Source of the DNA: an uncultured Bacilli bacterium
GTDB lineage: Bacteria > Bacillota_I > Bacilli_A > RF39 > UBA660
Direction: 5' to 3'
Length of the DNA: 64,000 bases
Assembly: GCA_934155185.1 (NCBI GenBank)
Contig: CAKPGT010000002.1
Coordinates: forward strand, 51,001-115,000
Shown here: piece after piece, positions 1 through 8,464 of the stretch
How positions within the stretch are numbered: the stretch's first letter is position 1
Layout of the letters: the number at the start of each line of letters is the position of its first letter
The notes under the pieces: generated by a model
What the model was told of the DNA's origin: nothing
Seen by the model: only the letters and a program-made list of their open reading frames with translations
Databases searched by the model: none
Position numbers and translations under genes: made by a program

Positions 1-456
1 AAGAGAAAAATTAGACTCTCAATAATTAATAAGAAAATAGATAATAGAAAGAAAGCTATAGCTTCTATTCCTCAAAGAATATGCACATTAAGTAAGAGAA
101 AACTAAATAGAATGTATAATAGAGTAAGAAATGCATATCATAAGGTAAATGATACTTTAGACGAACGCTCTTTAAGTGTTGAAGATGCTTTAAATGGCTT
201 ATTTGAAAAGCGTGAAGATATTTTAACAACTCCAGGTATTACTCCTGCACAAAGCTATATTATGGAAAGCCAAATCAAAAATGTTGCAGATAAATATGTT
301 AGTAGATATAGAAAGATAGAAAGAAAAAAACATGTACTAGCTACACTAAAAAGTGGCGCTGTAAGAATGATGAATTTACCAAGAGCTTTAGCTGATAAGA
401 TAAGAAAAACTAAAGGTGAGGAAGAACTAGTACAAGAAAATTCATTTTCTATGTAA
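1..456 (+). CDS. C-terminal part of an unrecognised basic protein
   Basis: The frame is open from the first base of the window and closes with TAA at 454-456, so this is the last 151 residues of a longer protein; the ATG at 112 is internal. I do not recognise the family. The visible part is rich in Lys, Arg and Glu and looks helical or coiled-coil, with no membrane segment and no catalytic motif I can name. A terminator follows 30 bases after the stop, so the gene ends its transcription unit just before the rpsF promoter. Chromosomal replication genes nearby say nothing firm about its role. Confidence 0.6.
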   Translation, partial: KRKIRLSIINKKIDNRKKAIASIPQRICTLSKRKLNRMYNRVRNAYHKVNDTLDERSLSVEDALNGLFEKREDILTTPGITPAQSYIMESQIKNVADKYVSRYRKIERKKHVLATLKSGAVRMMNLPRALADKIRKTKGEEELVQENSFSM

Positions 457-485
457 TATAAAGTAAAAAAAGTCATATATTATTT

Positions 486-514
486 AAAGATAGTTTACAT
501 TGACTATCTTTTTT
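486..514 (+). terminator. Intrinsic terminator of the first gene
   Basis: Perfect 9-bp arms AAAGATAGT (486-494) and ACTATCTTT (503-511) around an 8-base loop, followed by T residues. The hairpin overlaps the -35 element of the rpsF promoter, a very compact arrangement. Confidence 0.75.
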
Positions 515-522
515 GTTATAAT
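494..522 (+). promoter_or_regulatory. Sigma-A promoter of rpsF-ssb-rpsR
   Basis: TTTACA at 494-499 and TATAAT at 517-522 with a 17-base spacer. Transcription would start near 529, leaving a leader of about 70 bases before rpsF. Confidence 0.7.
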
Positions 523-542
523 ACGCTTGAGTAATTTAATTG

Positions 543-593
543 CTCTCTTGCTCTTTACTTTAAGTAAAGGGCCGATAAGACCAGAAGAGGAGG
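543..593 (+). ncRNA. Probable S6:S18-binding leader of rpsF
   Basis: The rpsF leader folds into an outer stem CTCTT (545-549) with AAGAG (585-589), an inner hairpin CTTTACTT/AAGTAAAG (553-569), and a single-stranded CCG at 572-574 on the 3' side. Known rpsF leaders in many bacteria carry a stem with a bulged CCG that mimics the S18 site in rRNA and binds the S6:S18 complex. The 3' arm runs into the GAGGAGG ribosome binding site (587-593), so protein binding could block translation. Fold drawn by eye. Confidence 0.55.
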
Positions 594-600
594 AAAAAAT

Positions 601-888
601 ATGAAATACGAAATTATGTTTATCGTAAGACCTAACGTTGAAGAAAATGCTGTTAAAGAAATAGCTAAATCTTTTGAAAAGGTACTAACTGATAATGGTG
701 CAAAGATTGTTTCATCAAAAGAATTAGGACAAAAAGAATTAGCATATGAAATAAGCGGGCACAAAACAGGTTACTATTGCTTAATTAATATTGAAGCAAA
801 TGATGCTAAAGCAATAAACGAGTTTGATCGTTTAGCACTAATTAGCGAAGATATCATTCGTCATTTAATCGTAAAGGAAGATAAGTAA
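601..888 (+). CDS. rpsF: 30S ribosomal protein S6
   Basis: Small ribosomal subunit protein that pairs with S18 on the platform of the 30S subunit. The 95-residue length and the start MKYEIMFIVRPN match the family. A strong GAGGAGG ribosome site lies 7 bases before the ATG. It opens the conserved rpsF-ssb-rpsR operon, with ssb starting 14 bases after its stop. The structured leader upstream suggests autoregulation by S6 and S18, the two ribosomal products of the operon. Confidence 0.97.
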   Translation: MKYEIMFIVRPNVEENAVKEIAKSFEKVLTDNGAKIVSSKELGQKELAYEISGHKTGYYCLINIEANDAKAINEFDRLALISEDIIRHLIVKEDK

Positions 889-902
889 AGGAAGGTAATA
901 AA

Positions 903-1376
903 ATGAATAAAGCATTTTTAATAGGTAGATTAACTAGAGACCCAGAATTAAGATACTCATCTAGTAATGCTGCAATTGTTAATTTTTCAATTGCAATAGA
1001 TCGTCAATATACTAATAATCAAGGGCAAAGGGAAACAGATTTTATTAATATTGTTGCTTTTCAAAAGCAAGCAGAAAATATAAAAAAATATGTTACAAAG
1101 GGTTCATTAGTTGCAGTTGATGGTAGAATTCAAACTAGAAATTATGAAGATAAAGATGGAAAAAGAGTATATGTAACTGAGGTAGTTGCAGATAGAGTAC
1201 AATTCCTATCAACAAAGGGAAGTACTTCTGATGGGGTTAGCTCTGCACCTTTAGATAATGTATCTCCTGCTGATTTTCAAACAAATGATGCACCAAAAGA
1301 AACAAATGTTTCTGATGATGTTTTTGCTGATTTTGGAAGTAGTATCGAAATAAGTGATGATGATATAGCATTTTAA
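903..1376 (+). CDS. ssb: Single-stranded DNA-binding protein
   Basis: Coats single-stranded DNA during replication and repair. The N-terminal 105 residues form the OB fold, beginning MNKAFLIGRLTRDPELRY, followed by a flexible linker and the acidic tip SDDDIAF, the conserved docking tail for partner proteins (usual ending DDDIPF; Pro is Ala here). The 157-residue length is typical. It lies between rpsF and rpsR, separated by 14 and 18 bases, the standard Firmicutes order, and should be cotranscribed with them. Confidence 0.97.
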   Translation: MNKAFLIGRLTRDPELRYSSSNAAIVNFSIAIDRQYTNNQGQRETDFINIVAFQKQAENIKKYVTKGSLVAVDGRIQTRNYEDKDGKRVYVTEVVADRVQFLSTKGSTSDGVSSAPLDNVSPADFQTNDAPKETNVSDDVFADFGSSIEISDDDIAF

Positions 1377-1394
1377 TAGATGGGAGGAAGAAAG

Positions 1395-1610
1395 ATGGCA
1401 GAATTTTTTAGAAAGAAAAAGAAAATATGTCAAATGTGTGCTGGTAAAAGCGTAGATTATAAAGATCCAGAAATTTTAAGAAAATATATAAATGAAAAAG
1501 GTAAAATTTTACCAAGAAGAGTAACTGGAGCTTGTGCTAAGCATCAAAGATATATTGCTATGCAAGTAAAAAGAGCTAGAATGATAGCTTTATTACCATT
1601 TTCAAAATAG
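1395..1610 (+). CDS. rpsR: 30S ribosomal protein S18
   Basis: Partner of S6 on the 30S platform. I take the ATG at 1395 (MAEFFRKKKK, 71 residues) rather than the in-frame ATG at 1380, because GGGAGG at 1382-1387 is then correctly spaced and the product begins as the family does. It carries CQMC near residue 13, typical of zinc-binding-type S18, and the core with KYINEKGKILPRRVTG. Last gene of the rpsF operon, followed by a terminator. Confidence 0.96.
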   Translation: MAEFFRKKKKICQMCAGKSVDYKDPEILRKYINEKGKILPRRVTGACAKHQRYIAMQVKRARMIALLPFSK

Positions 1611-1615
1611 TTTAT

Positions 1616-1640
1616 AAGGTGCCTTTTAGGCTCTTTTTTT
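1616..1640 (+). terminator. Terminator of the rpsF operon
   Basis: Imperfect hairpin AAGGTGCC/GGCTCTTT (1616-1634) with one T-T mismatch and a TTTTA loop, then seven T residues. Confidence 0.6.
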
Positions 1641-1693
1641 ATGCAAAAAATTGCTTAATAAATATAATAAATATTAGATAATGGTGATTTATT

Positions 1694-2239
1694 ATGTATT
1701 TATTATTAATAGTTATATTAAATTTATCGGCTAATTTAGATGCCTTTATAATTGGTATTAATTATGGTATAAAAAAGGTTAAAATACCATTTATAAATCT
1801 TCTTTTAATTAGCTTTATTACGTTTATTTTTACATTTTCATCTATGATATGTGGAACGCTTATATCTAGCATTTCAAATAGATTAAATTTTAATTTAATA
1901 GGAAGCTTAATAATAGTTTTAATGGGTTTATATGGACTATTTGAAACGTTTAATGACAAGCAAAATGAGGATAAAAACTATGATATTAGTATTAAGGGTA
2001 CTTTATCCTTAGCAGTTTTATTATCTTTAAATAACTTTATGATATGTATAGGTGCGGTATTATCTGGTTTTAAAATATTTATAACTTCATTATTTTCATT
2101 TATCATTTGTTTTTTACTTTTAGGAATAGGAAATAAAATATCACTTTCTATATATTCTAAAAGACATAATAAAAAAATAGAAATAGTATCTAATATCATC
2201 ATGATATTATTGGGACTATTTGAGCTTATTTTTAACTAG
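1694..2239 (+). CDS. YtaF/MntP-family integral membrane protein
   Basis: A 181-residue protein with about six membrane segments in two similar halves. The start, NLSANLDAFIIGINYGIKK at residues 10-28, matches the signature of the YtaF (sporulation membrane protein) and MntP (manganese efflux) superfamily, which has an acidic residue in the first helix and a repeat in the second half (here LSLNNFMICIGAVLSG). Substrate cannot be told from sequence; YtaF in Bacillus is linked to sporulation. It sits between rpsR and rplI, where many Firmicutes carry gdpP. A GGTGAT ribosome site precedes the ATG. Confidence 0.7.
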   Translation: MYLLLIVILNLSANLDAFIIGINYGIKKVKIPFINLLLISFITFIFTFSSMICGTLISSISNRLNFNLIGSLIIVLMGLYGLFETFNDKQNEDKNYDISIKGTLSLAVLLSLNNFMICIGAVLSGFKIFITSLFSFIICFLLLGIGNKISLSIYSKRHNKKIEIVSNIIMILLGLFELIFN

Positions 2240-2250
2240 CTTATCTTTTC

Positions 2251-2279
2251 TTTAAAAATAATTAAAAACATGTTATAAT
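2251..2279 (+). promoter_or_regulatory. Promoter of rplI-dnaB
   Basis: TTTAAA at 2251-2256, a 17-base spacer, and TATAAT at 2274-2279 preceded by TG at 2271-2272 (extended -10). It lies 12 bases after the YtaF-like gene. Confidence 0.65.
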
Positions 2280-2315
2280 ACTATCGTAATTTATTAATTA
2301 GGAAGGTGGTTAACT

Positions 2316-2756
2316 ATGAAAGTTATATTCACTAAGGATGTAAAAGGGCAAGGAAAAGCTGGTGAAATAAAAGAAGTAAAAGATGGTTATGCACAGAATT
2401 TTTTAATTAAAAATGGTTATGCGGTTTCTTATACTAAGAGAAGTAAAGAAATATTAGATATAAGTAACAAGAATAAAGAAGAAAGAGAAAAAGAAGAAAT
2501 AAAAAGATGTAATGATTTAAAAGAAAAGCTTAAGTCTGTTAACCTAAAATTCAAAGTGAAAACAGGTAAAAATGACCAAGTTTTTGGTAGTATATCTACA
2601 AAACAAATAGCATCTGAGTTAGATAAATTAGGTTACAAAATAGATAAGAAAAAAATAGTCTTAAATTCTCCTATTAGTTCGCTAGGATTTCATGAGATTA
2701 ATATTATGTTACATAAAAACGTTACAGCAACGATAAGAGTAGAGCTTACAAAATAA
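2316..2756 (+). CDS. rplI: 50S ribosomal protein L9
   Basis: Binds 23S rRNA near the L1 stalk. The N-terminal domain MKVIFTKDVKGQGKAGEIKE with the conserved Gly-rich turn, the long charged connecting helix (residues 50-80), and the C-terminal domain ending in TATIRVEL are all visible. The length, 146 residues, is normal. A GGAAGGTGGT ribosome site precedes the start. rplI followed by dnaB is a conserved pair. Confidence 0.96.
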   Translation: MKVIFTKDVKGQGKAGEIKEVKDGYAQNFLIKNGYAVSYTKRSKEILDISNKNKEEREKEEIKRCNDLKEKLKSVNLKFKVKTGKNDQVFGSISTKQIASELDKLGYKIDKKKIVLNSPISSLGFHEINIMLHKNVTATIRVELTK

Positions 2757-2776
2757 GTATTAAGGAAGTGATAAAA

Positions 2777-4120
2777 ATGGCAGAAAGAAAAATACCGAGT
2801 AGTTTAGATGCAGAAAAAGCAGTATTAGGTTCTGCCTTTTTATCTAAAGCTGCTTTACAAAAAATATGTGACGAGTTAACTGATGAAGCTTTTTATAGCG
2901 AAGCTAATGTCAAAATTTTTCAAACACTAAAAGAATTAAATAACGAATCTTCAGCTATAGATGTAACTATAGTTGCTAATAAATTAGATGATAAGAAGAT
3001 TTTAAATGAAGTTGGAAATATAGAATACTTATCGGATATTATTGATTCTGTTCCATCAGCTTCTAATGTTGATTACTACATAAATATAATCAAAGAAAAA
3101 ATGATTGGTAGAAAAATTATTGAAACTGCAACTGAGATAGCTAATGATGCATATGCTCCTGCAGATTCAATATATGAAGTATTGGATACAGCAGAAATGA
3201 AGATGCTAAGAATTGGTAATTTAAGAAAAGTAACTGAATTTCAAAAAATACAGGATGTTGTATATAGAGAGCAAGCTAACCTTGAAAAATTAGCAGAACA
3301 AGGCTCTGAAATAACTGGACTTACAACAGGTTTTACTGATTTTGATAAGCTAACTGCTGGACTTCAACCTAACCAATTCATTATAATAGCAGCAAGACCT
3401 GCCATGGGTAAAACAGCGTTTGCTCTTAATATAGCAACATATGCTGCTATGCATTCAAATAAAGCTGTTGCAGTATTTAACTTAGAGATGAGTGCGGAGC
3501 AGCTAGCAAATAGAATACTTCAGTCTCTAGGTCAGATAGATGGATTTAAAATGCGTACAGGAAGATTAGAACATAATGATTGGAAGAAGTTAAATGAAGC
3601 TATAAGTAAGCTTTCTAATGCTAATTTATTTTTAGATGATACACCTGGTGTAACAATTGGTGAAATAAGAAGTAAATGTAGAAGATTATATAACTCTGAA
3701 AATGGATTAGGATTAGTTGTTATAGATTATTTGCAGCTTATATCTGGCTCTGGTAAGAATGCTGGTAATAGGCAGCAAGAAGTATCAGAAATATCAAGAA
3801 GTCTAAAGACAATGGCCCTAGAGCTTGGTGTTCCAGTAATAGCGTTAGCGCAGTTATCACGTGCTGTTGAAGCAAGAGAAGACAAAAGACCTATAATGAG
3901 TGATTTAAGGGAATCTGGTTCTATAGAGCAAGATGCTGATATTGTTTCATTCTTATTTAGAGAAGATTACTATAATAAAGAAAAAAGACGTGATGATAAT
4001 GCGAGTATTTCAGAGTTTATTATAGGTAAGAACAGAAGTGGACCAACAACTACAATTGAGTTATTATTTAAAAAAGATACAAGTACGTTTGTTAATTTTC
4101 AGAAAGAGAATGGTGAATAA
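2777..4120 (+). CDS. dnaB: Replicative DNA helicase DnaB
   Basis: Hexameric 5'-3' helicase of the replication fork (DnaC in Bacillus naming). I take the ATG at 2777 (MAERKIPSSLDAEKAVLG, 447 residues), 8 bases after AAGGAAG; the in-frame GTG at 2768 lies in the ribosome site. Residues 1-105 are the N-terminal scaffolding domain. The RecA-type motor follows with Walker A ARPAMGKTAFALN, Walker B GLVVIDYLQLI, and the DnaB motif with LRESGSIEQDADIV. All key residues are present and length is standard. The next gene starts 2 bases after its stop. Confidence 0.97.
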   Translation: MAERKIPSSLDAEKAVLGSAFLSKAALQKICDELTDEAFYSEANVKIFQTLKELNNESSAIDVTIVANKLDDKKILNEVGNIEYLSDIIDSVPSASNVDYYINIIKEKMIGRKIIETATEIANDAYAPADSIYEVLDTAEMKMLRIGNLRKVTEFQKIQDVVYREQANLEKLAEQGSEITGLTTGFTDFDKLTAGLQPNQFIIIAARPAMGKTAFALNIATYAAMHSNKAVAVFNLEMSAEQLANRILQSLGQIDGFKMRTGRLEHNDWKKLNEAISKLSNANLFLDDTPGVTIGEIRSKCRRLYNSENGLGLVVIDYLQLISGSGKNAGNRQQEVSEISRSLKTMALELGVPVIALAQLSRAVEAREDKRPIMSDLRESGSIEQDADIVSFLFREDYYNKEKRRDDNASISEFIIGKNRSGPTTTIELLFKKDTSTFVNFQKENGE

Positions 4121-4122
4121 TT

Positions 4123-5601
4123 ATGTTTAAAGTAATAAAAAAGGGGATACCATATGTAATTGCAATTATATTATCTGCTGCAATAATGCTTGTAGTTAAC
4201 TTTGCTAATAAATATCAAATATCGCCTAAAAGTGTATATAAAGTATATCTAGATGGTAAGTCTATAGGTAATATAAAGGATAAAAATGAACTTGAAGATT
4301 ATATAAATGAGGAACAGAAAGATATAAAAGATAAATATAATGTTAACAAGGTTTATATTCCATCAGGAGTTAATATACAAAAATGCAATACATATGAAAA
4401 AGAGGTATTAAGTGCAAAGCAAGTTCATAATTTAATAAAAGAAGAAAAGCCATTTACCGTAAAAGGTTATAAAATAAAAATCAAACCAGCAAGTGAAGAT
4501 GATAAATTAATTACAATAAATGTAATAGAAAAAAGCATGTTTGATAAAGCTTTAAGAACGGTTGTTGAAGCGTTTGTAGATAAACAGGATATAACTAATT
4601 ATGAAAATGACACGCAACCTGAAATTAAAGATGTAGGTAAGTTAATAGAAGATATTTACATTAACCAGGATATAACCATAAAAGAAGATTATATATCAAC
4701 TAATGAGGTAATATTTACTGATGAAAAAACTTTAACTAAATATTTATTATTTGGAGAGGTAAAAGAGGATCAATACTATACTGTTCAAGAAGGTGATACT
4801 ATTGATTCTATAGCATATAATAACAAACTTGCAACTGAGGAATTTTTAGTAGTAAACCCAGAATTTACTAGTGCCAACAACCTTTTATCAGTTGGGCAAC
4901 AAGTTAAGGTTGGGTTAATCAACCCTATTTTAGATGTTGTAGTGGAGTCACATACAGTACTTGATCAGGAAAGCAAATATAAAACGGTTGAGGAAGAGGA
5001 CGATACACTTGCACTTGGAACAACAAAAGTTGTGACAGAAGGCCAAAATGGAATGGATCGTCTAACAACTAAAATTAAAACAGTAAACGGTGAAACGACA
5101 AACGTTTATATAGTAGGTTCTGAAACAATAACTCCAGCAGTAGATAAGGTTGTAAAAGTAGGAACTAAAGTTGTAGCAGGTATAGGCGGCACCCCAGCTA
5201 ATGTATCTGGTTCTTGGGGGTGGCCAACAATTTCACAATACTTTATTTCAAGCTATTTTGGTTATCGTTGGGGTAAAATTCATGAGGCATTAGATATTGC
5301 TGGTAGTGGTGAAGGATCTCCTATATTTGCAGCAGGTGATGGTGTAGTTGTTGCATCGTTAAATAGAGGAAGTTTAGGTAATTACGTAACTATAAAACAT
5401 GAAAATGGGTATTATACTTTGTATGCACATATGAGTTCCAGAACTGTAACTGAAGGTCAGAATGTTAAAAAAGGTCAGCAAATAGGCACAATGGGACATA
5501 CGGGATTTGCTACAGGAACACATTTACACTTTGGCTTATACAAGGATGGTTTGCCATATCGTGGTGGTACACCGCTGGATCCATTAATACTATATAGATG
5601 A
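4123..5601 (+). CDS. Membrane-anchored M23 peptidase with LysM and G5 domains
   Basis: Probable peptidoglycan endopeptidase on the outer face of the membrane. Residues 9-27 form a signal anchor. A LysM domain begins YTVQEGDTIDSIAYNNK near residue 222, a G5-type beta domain follows (about residues 270-345), and the C-terminus is an M23 metallopeptidase with zinc motif HEALDIA and the HLHFG His-x-His. All catalytic residues are present. This LysM-G5-M23 order is common in Firmicutes proteins that trim peptidoglycan during growth or spore cortex handling. It shares ATGA with walJ, so the two are translationally coupled. Confidence 0.88.
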   Translation: MFKVIKKGIPYVIAIILSAAIMLVVNFANKYQISPKSVYKVYLDGKSIGNIKDKNELEDYINEEQKDIKDKYNVNKVYIPSGVNIQKCNTYEKEVLSAKQVHNLIKEEKPFTVKGYKIKIKPASEDDKLITINVIEKSMFDKALRTVVEAFVDKQDITNYENDTQPEIKDVGKLIEDIYINQDITIKEDYISTNEVIFTDEKTLTKYLLFGEVKEDQYYTVQEGDTIDSIAYNNKLATEEFLVVNPEFTSANNLLSVGQQVKVGLINPILDVVVESHTVLDQESKYKTVEEEDDTLALGTTKVVTEGQNGMDRLTTKIKTVNGETTNVYIVGSETITPAVDKVVKVGTKVVAGIGGTPANVSGSWGWPTISQYFISSYFGYRWGKIHEALDIAGSGEGSPIFAAGDGVVVASLNRGSLGNYVTIKHENGYYTLYAHMSSRTVTEGQNVKKGQQIGTMGHTGFATGTHLHFGLYKDGLPYRGGTPLDPLILYR

Positions 5602-6368
5602 TGAAAATATCGGTTTTATCAAGTGGCAGTAAGGGTAATAGTGTATTAATAAGTACAGAGAGCACCAAGATACTAATAGATCTTGGTGTTACTAAGTCAT
5701 ATGCAGAGGAAAAATTAAACGAACTAGGTGTGGATCCAAATGAAATAAGTGCAATATTAATAACACACACCCACGTGGACCATGTGCAAGGATTAAAAGT
5801 ATTTTTAAAAAAGTATCATCCTAAAATATATGTTAATAAAATAATTTTATCTTTACTTAAAGAATATATAGGTGATTTTGATTATTATTTATATGAAACA
5901 TCTGAATTTACTATAGGGGATATAGAAGTAAATGTTATTAAGACGTCTCATGATGTTAAGGGATCGGTTGGATTTATACTTAAAAACAAAGAAGATTCTT
6001 TAGTATACATAACTGATACTGGATATATAAATAATAGATACTTTGATAAATTAAGTAATCATAATTTATACGTTATGGAAAGTAATCATGATATAGAAAT
6101 GCTTATGAACGGTAGATATCCATTCCATTTAAAACAAAGAATTTTAAGTGATAAAGGGCATTTATCAAATGTTGATGCATCATATTATTTATCAAAGTTC
6201 ATTGGTAATAAGACTAAAACCATAATATTAGCACACTTAAGTGATGATAATAACACTTATGAAAAGGCTTTAGAAACTTTGAAAGAGACGCTTAATAAAG
6301 ATCAAAAAAACGTAGATAAAATACTAATAGCAAAACAAAAGAAAAGAACGGACTGGATAGAAGTATGA
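5598..6368 (+). CDS. walJ: WalJ/YycJ metallo-beta-lactamase-fold hydrolase
   Basis: Family of cytoplasmic MBL-fold proteins from the WalRK region, thought to act as a DNA nuclease linking cell division and replication. The start KISVLSSGSKGNSVLI and metal motif THTHVDHVQG (HxHxDH) are diagnostic, with later ligands in KTSHDVKGS, ITDTGYI and ILAHLSDDNN. At 256 residues it is normal length. The walRK and yycHI genes usually upstream are absent from this window. Start is ATG at 5598 or 5601; both overlap the previous stop. Confidence 0.88.
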   Translation: MMKISVLSSGSKGNSVLISTESTKILIDLGVTKSYAEEKLNELGVDPNEISAILITHTHVDHVQGLKVFLKKYHPKIYVNKIILSLLKEYIGDFDYYLYETSEFTIGDIEVNVIKTSHDVKGSVGFILKNKEDSLVYITDTGYINNRYFDKLSNHNLYVMESNHDIEMLMNGRYPFHLKQRILSDKGHLSNVDASYYLSKFIGNKTKTIILAHLSDDNNTYEKALETLKETLNKDQKNVDKILIAKQKKRTDWIEV

Positions 6369-6811
6369 TTAAGATAATTTGTGTTGGTAAAATAAAAGAA
6401 AAGTATTTTATAGATGCTATAGCTGAATATAAAAAAAGACTTGGAAAATATACTTCTTTCGATGTAGTAGAACTTCCAGATTATAATTATGATATTTCAA
6501 AAACCATATATGAAGAAGGGAAAAATATTTTATCTAAAATAAATGATAGAGATTTTGTTGTTGCTATGGAAATAAGTGGCAATAAAATGTCTTCGTTAGA
6601 GCTATCAAAGTTTATAGATAGTAACATATCTAAAAACATTACCTTTGTAATAGGTGGTTCATATGGGTTATCTAGTGAAGTTCTTAAAAGAGCAAATTAT
6701 AAGCTATCTTTTTCTGAGCTTACATTCCCTCATCAGTTATTTAGAGTAATGTTATTTGAACAGATATATAGAGCATTTAAAATAATAAATAACGAAAGCT
6801 ATCATAAATAG
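6365..6811 (+). CDS. rlmH: 23S rRNA (pseudouridine-1915-N3)-methyltransferase RlmH
   Basis: SPOUT methyltransferase that modifies helix 69 of 23S rRNA. Motifs seen are the SAM-knot sequence FVIGGSYGLSSEV and the C-terminal FPHQLFRVMLFEQIYRAF ending in ESYHK (usual GEPYHK). At 148 residues it is about ten shorter than most homologues, with the loss spread through the middle. It overlaps walJ by 4 bases; walJ-rlmH adjacency is classical in Firmicutes. Confidence 0.93.
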   Translation: MIKIICVGKIKEKYFIDAIAEYKKRLGKYTSFDVVELPDYNYDISKTIYEEGKNILSKINDRDFVVAMEISGNKMSSLELSKFIDSNISKNITFVIGGSYGLSSEVLKRANYKLSFSELTFPHQLFRVMLFEQIYRAFKIINNESYHK

Positions 6812-6829
6812 TGTTTTGATATTATAATT

Positions 6830-6858
6830 AAAAAGGCTACCATAAATAGGCTTTTTTT
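6830..6858 (+). terminator. Terminator after rlmH
   Basis: AAAAAGGCTA (6830-6839) pairs with TAGGCTTTTT (6847-6856) apart from one G-G mismatch; the 3' arm ends in a seven-T run. Confidence 0.6.
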
Positions 6859-6887
6859 GTTATACTAAAATAGAAGGTTGTGATTAT

Positions 6888-7538
6888 ATGTTCCATAATA
6901 GTTGGGATTTAGTATTGCATGATGAAATGCAAAAAGATTATTTTAAATATATAAGAGACTATATAAAGGAAGAAAGGCTATCAAAAACTATATATCCACC
7001 AGCACAGGACTTATTTAATGCATTTAAGTTAACTGATTTTAAGGATATTAAGGTAGTTATTTTAGGACAAGATCCATACCACGGTGAAAAAGAAGCTATG
7101 GGACTTTCATTTTCGGTTAGAAGAGGTGTTAGAACTCCGCCATCTCTTAGAAATATATTTAAAGAACTTAATGATGATATGGGTGTTCAAAGAGAGAATA
7201 CAGACTTATCTGACTGGGCAAGACAAGGAGTATTTTTACTTAATACAGTTCTCACAGTTGAAAAAGATAAGGCAAATTCACATAAGGATATAGGATGGGA
7301 AATATTTACCGATTATGTAATAAAAGAAATAAGCGATAAGCTAAATAACGTTGTATTTATCTTATGGGGTAGACAAGCAAGGGATAAAAAAAGAATTATA
7401 ACAAATCCAAATAATTATATAATTGAATCTGCACATCCATCACCACTTTCAGCATATAATGGTTTTTTTGGAAGTAAACCGTTTTCAAAAACAAATAACT
7501 ATCTAAAATCTAAAAATAAAGAAGAAATTAAATGGTAG
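6888..7538 (+). CDS. ung: Uracil-DNA glycosylase
   Basis: Family-1 UDG removing uracil from DNA in base-excision repair. The water-activating motif GQDPYHG, the phenylalanine-containing uracil pocket (LSFSVRRG), the VFLLNTVLTVE strand and the Leu-intercalation motif HPSPLSAYNGFFGS are intact. At 216 residues it is a complete family-1 enzyme. A probable TATACT -10 lies at 6861-6866 just after the rlmH terminator. Confidence 0.97.
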   Translation: MFHNSWDLVLHDEMQKDYFKYIRDYIKEERLSKTIYPPAQDLFNAFKLTDFKDIKVVILGQDPYHGEKEAMGLSFSVRRGVRTPPSLRNIFKELNDDMGVQRENTDLSDWARQGVFLLNTVLTVEKDKANSHKDIGWEIFTDYVIKEISDKLNNVVFILWGRQARDKKRIITNPNNYIIESAHPSPLSAYNGFFGSKPFSKTNNYLKSKNKEEIKW

Positions 7539-7544
7539 GTACTT

Positions 7545-8408
7545 ATGAAAAGTAAAATAAATTTATTAATAATGCTAGTGTTATTATTAATACCAATTAA
7601 AGTATTCGCAGTAGAATATAATGCAAAGATAACAGGCAGTGATGTAATATATTCAAAACCTGATAACAATAGTTTAAATGAAAGAGCAAAAACAAGTATT
7701 AAGATAGATGTTTCAAACTTAAGCAACATAAGCTATTTAGAACTATATGTAGCATATGACAATGATAAGATAGGATTAAGTACATGCAATTCATTTAACT
7801 TTATTGGTGGAGGATGTAGTATTACGAATGATAAAAAAGTATATTACATATACAATGGATATTATGAAGAGGGTTACCCATTATATACAGTAACGTTTAT
7901 GCCCACTAGCAGTACACCAAAAAGTGGTTCAACGAACGTAAGTGTATCATTTAAAAATGTTAAAGATAAAGACGGAAATATAATTAATATTAATACAGTA
8001 AGTAAAAAAATGAGATTTGACGAGTTAGTGTTTAGAATTAATGCAAATGAGCAGAGTAAAAATGATAGTACAGATGATTCAGTAAAAGCCGAAACTACTA
8101 GTAAATCTATTAAAGAAAGCACTACTAAAAAAGAAGATGTTATAGAAAAAAGTACTAATAGTTCTAACGAAGAACAAAAAAGTATGGAATATGGAGACAA
8201 TTACGACTTTGTAGATATAGCAAGTAAGGATAAAGAAGATGAAAAAACTAATAATAAGAGCAAAAAAATAAACTATAGTAAAAACACCATAAAAATAGTT
8301 CTTGCCGTAATAGCAGCATTTCTTATGGTAAGTCTTTCATTTTTCATTGTAATTAAAAGAAAAGATAAAAAGCTTGATAATATGCTTGATGAATTTGACA
8401 AATTTTAG
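7545..8408 (+). CDS. Exported protein with cohesin-like domain and C-terminal membrane anchor
   Basis: Residues 1-23 are a signal peptide (MKSKINLLIMLVLLLIPIKVFA). Residues 24-165 are beta-rich and resemble the cohesin/BACON-type exported domains, with pattern ISYLELYVAYDNDKI and VTFMP; the match is by pattern only. Residues 170-245 are a Ser/Thr/Lys/Glu-rich spacer, then a membrane helix (about 248-270) and a short basic tail. It has no sortase motif, so it should be a membrane-anchored surface protein. It lies 6 bases after ung and ends at a strong terminator. Confidence 0.6.
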   Translation: MKSKINLLIMLVLLLIPIKVFAVEYNAKITGSDVIYSKPDNNSLNERAKTSIKIDVSNLSNISYLELYVAYDNDKIGLSTCNSFNFIGGGCSITNDKKVYYIYNGYYEEGYPLYTVTFMPTSSTPKSGSTNVSVSFKNVKDKDGNIININTVSKKMRFDELVFRINANEQSKNDSTDDSVKAETTSKSIKESTTKKEDVIEKSTNSSNEEQKSMEYGDNYDFVDIASKDKEDEKTNNKSKKINYSKNTIKIVLAVIAAFLMVSLSFFIVIKRKDKKLDNMLDEFDKF

Positions 8409-8416
8409 CACATAAT

Positions 8417-8442
8417 AGCACTTAATTAGTGCTTCTTTTTTT
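8417..8442 (+). terminator. Terminator before the clpC-like gene
   Basis: AGCACT (8417-8422) and AGTGCT (8428-8433) with a TAATT loop, then a T-rich tract to 8442. Confidence 0.8.
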
Positions 8443-8464
8443 ATTTTGAACGTATTAATTTTAA

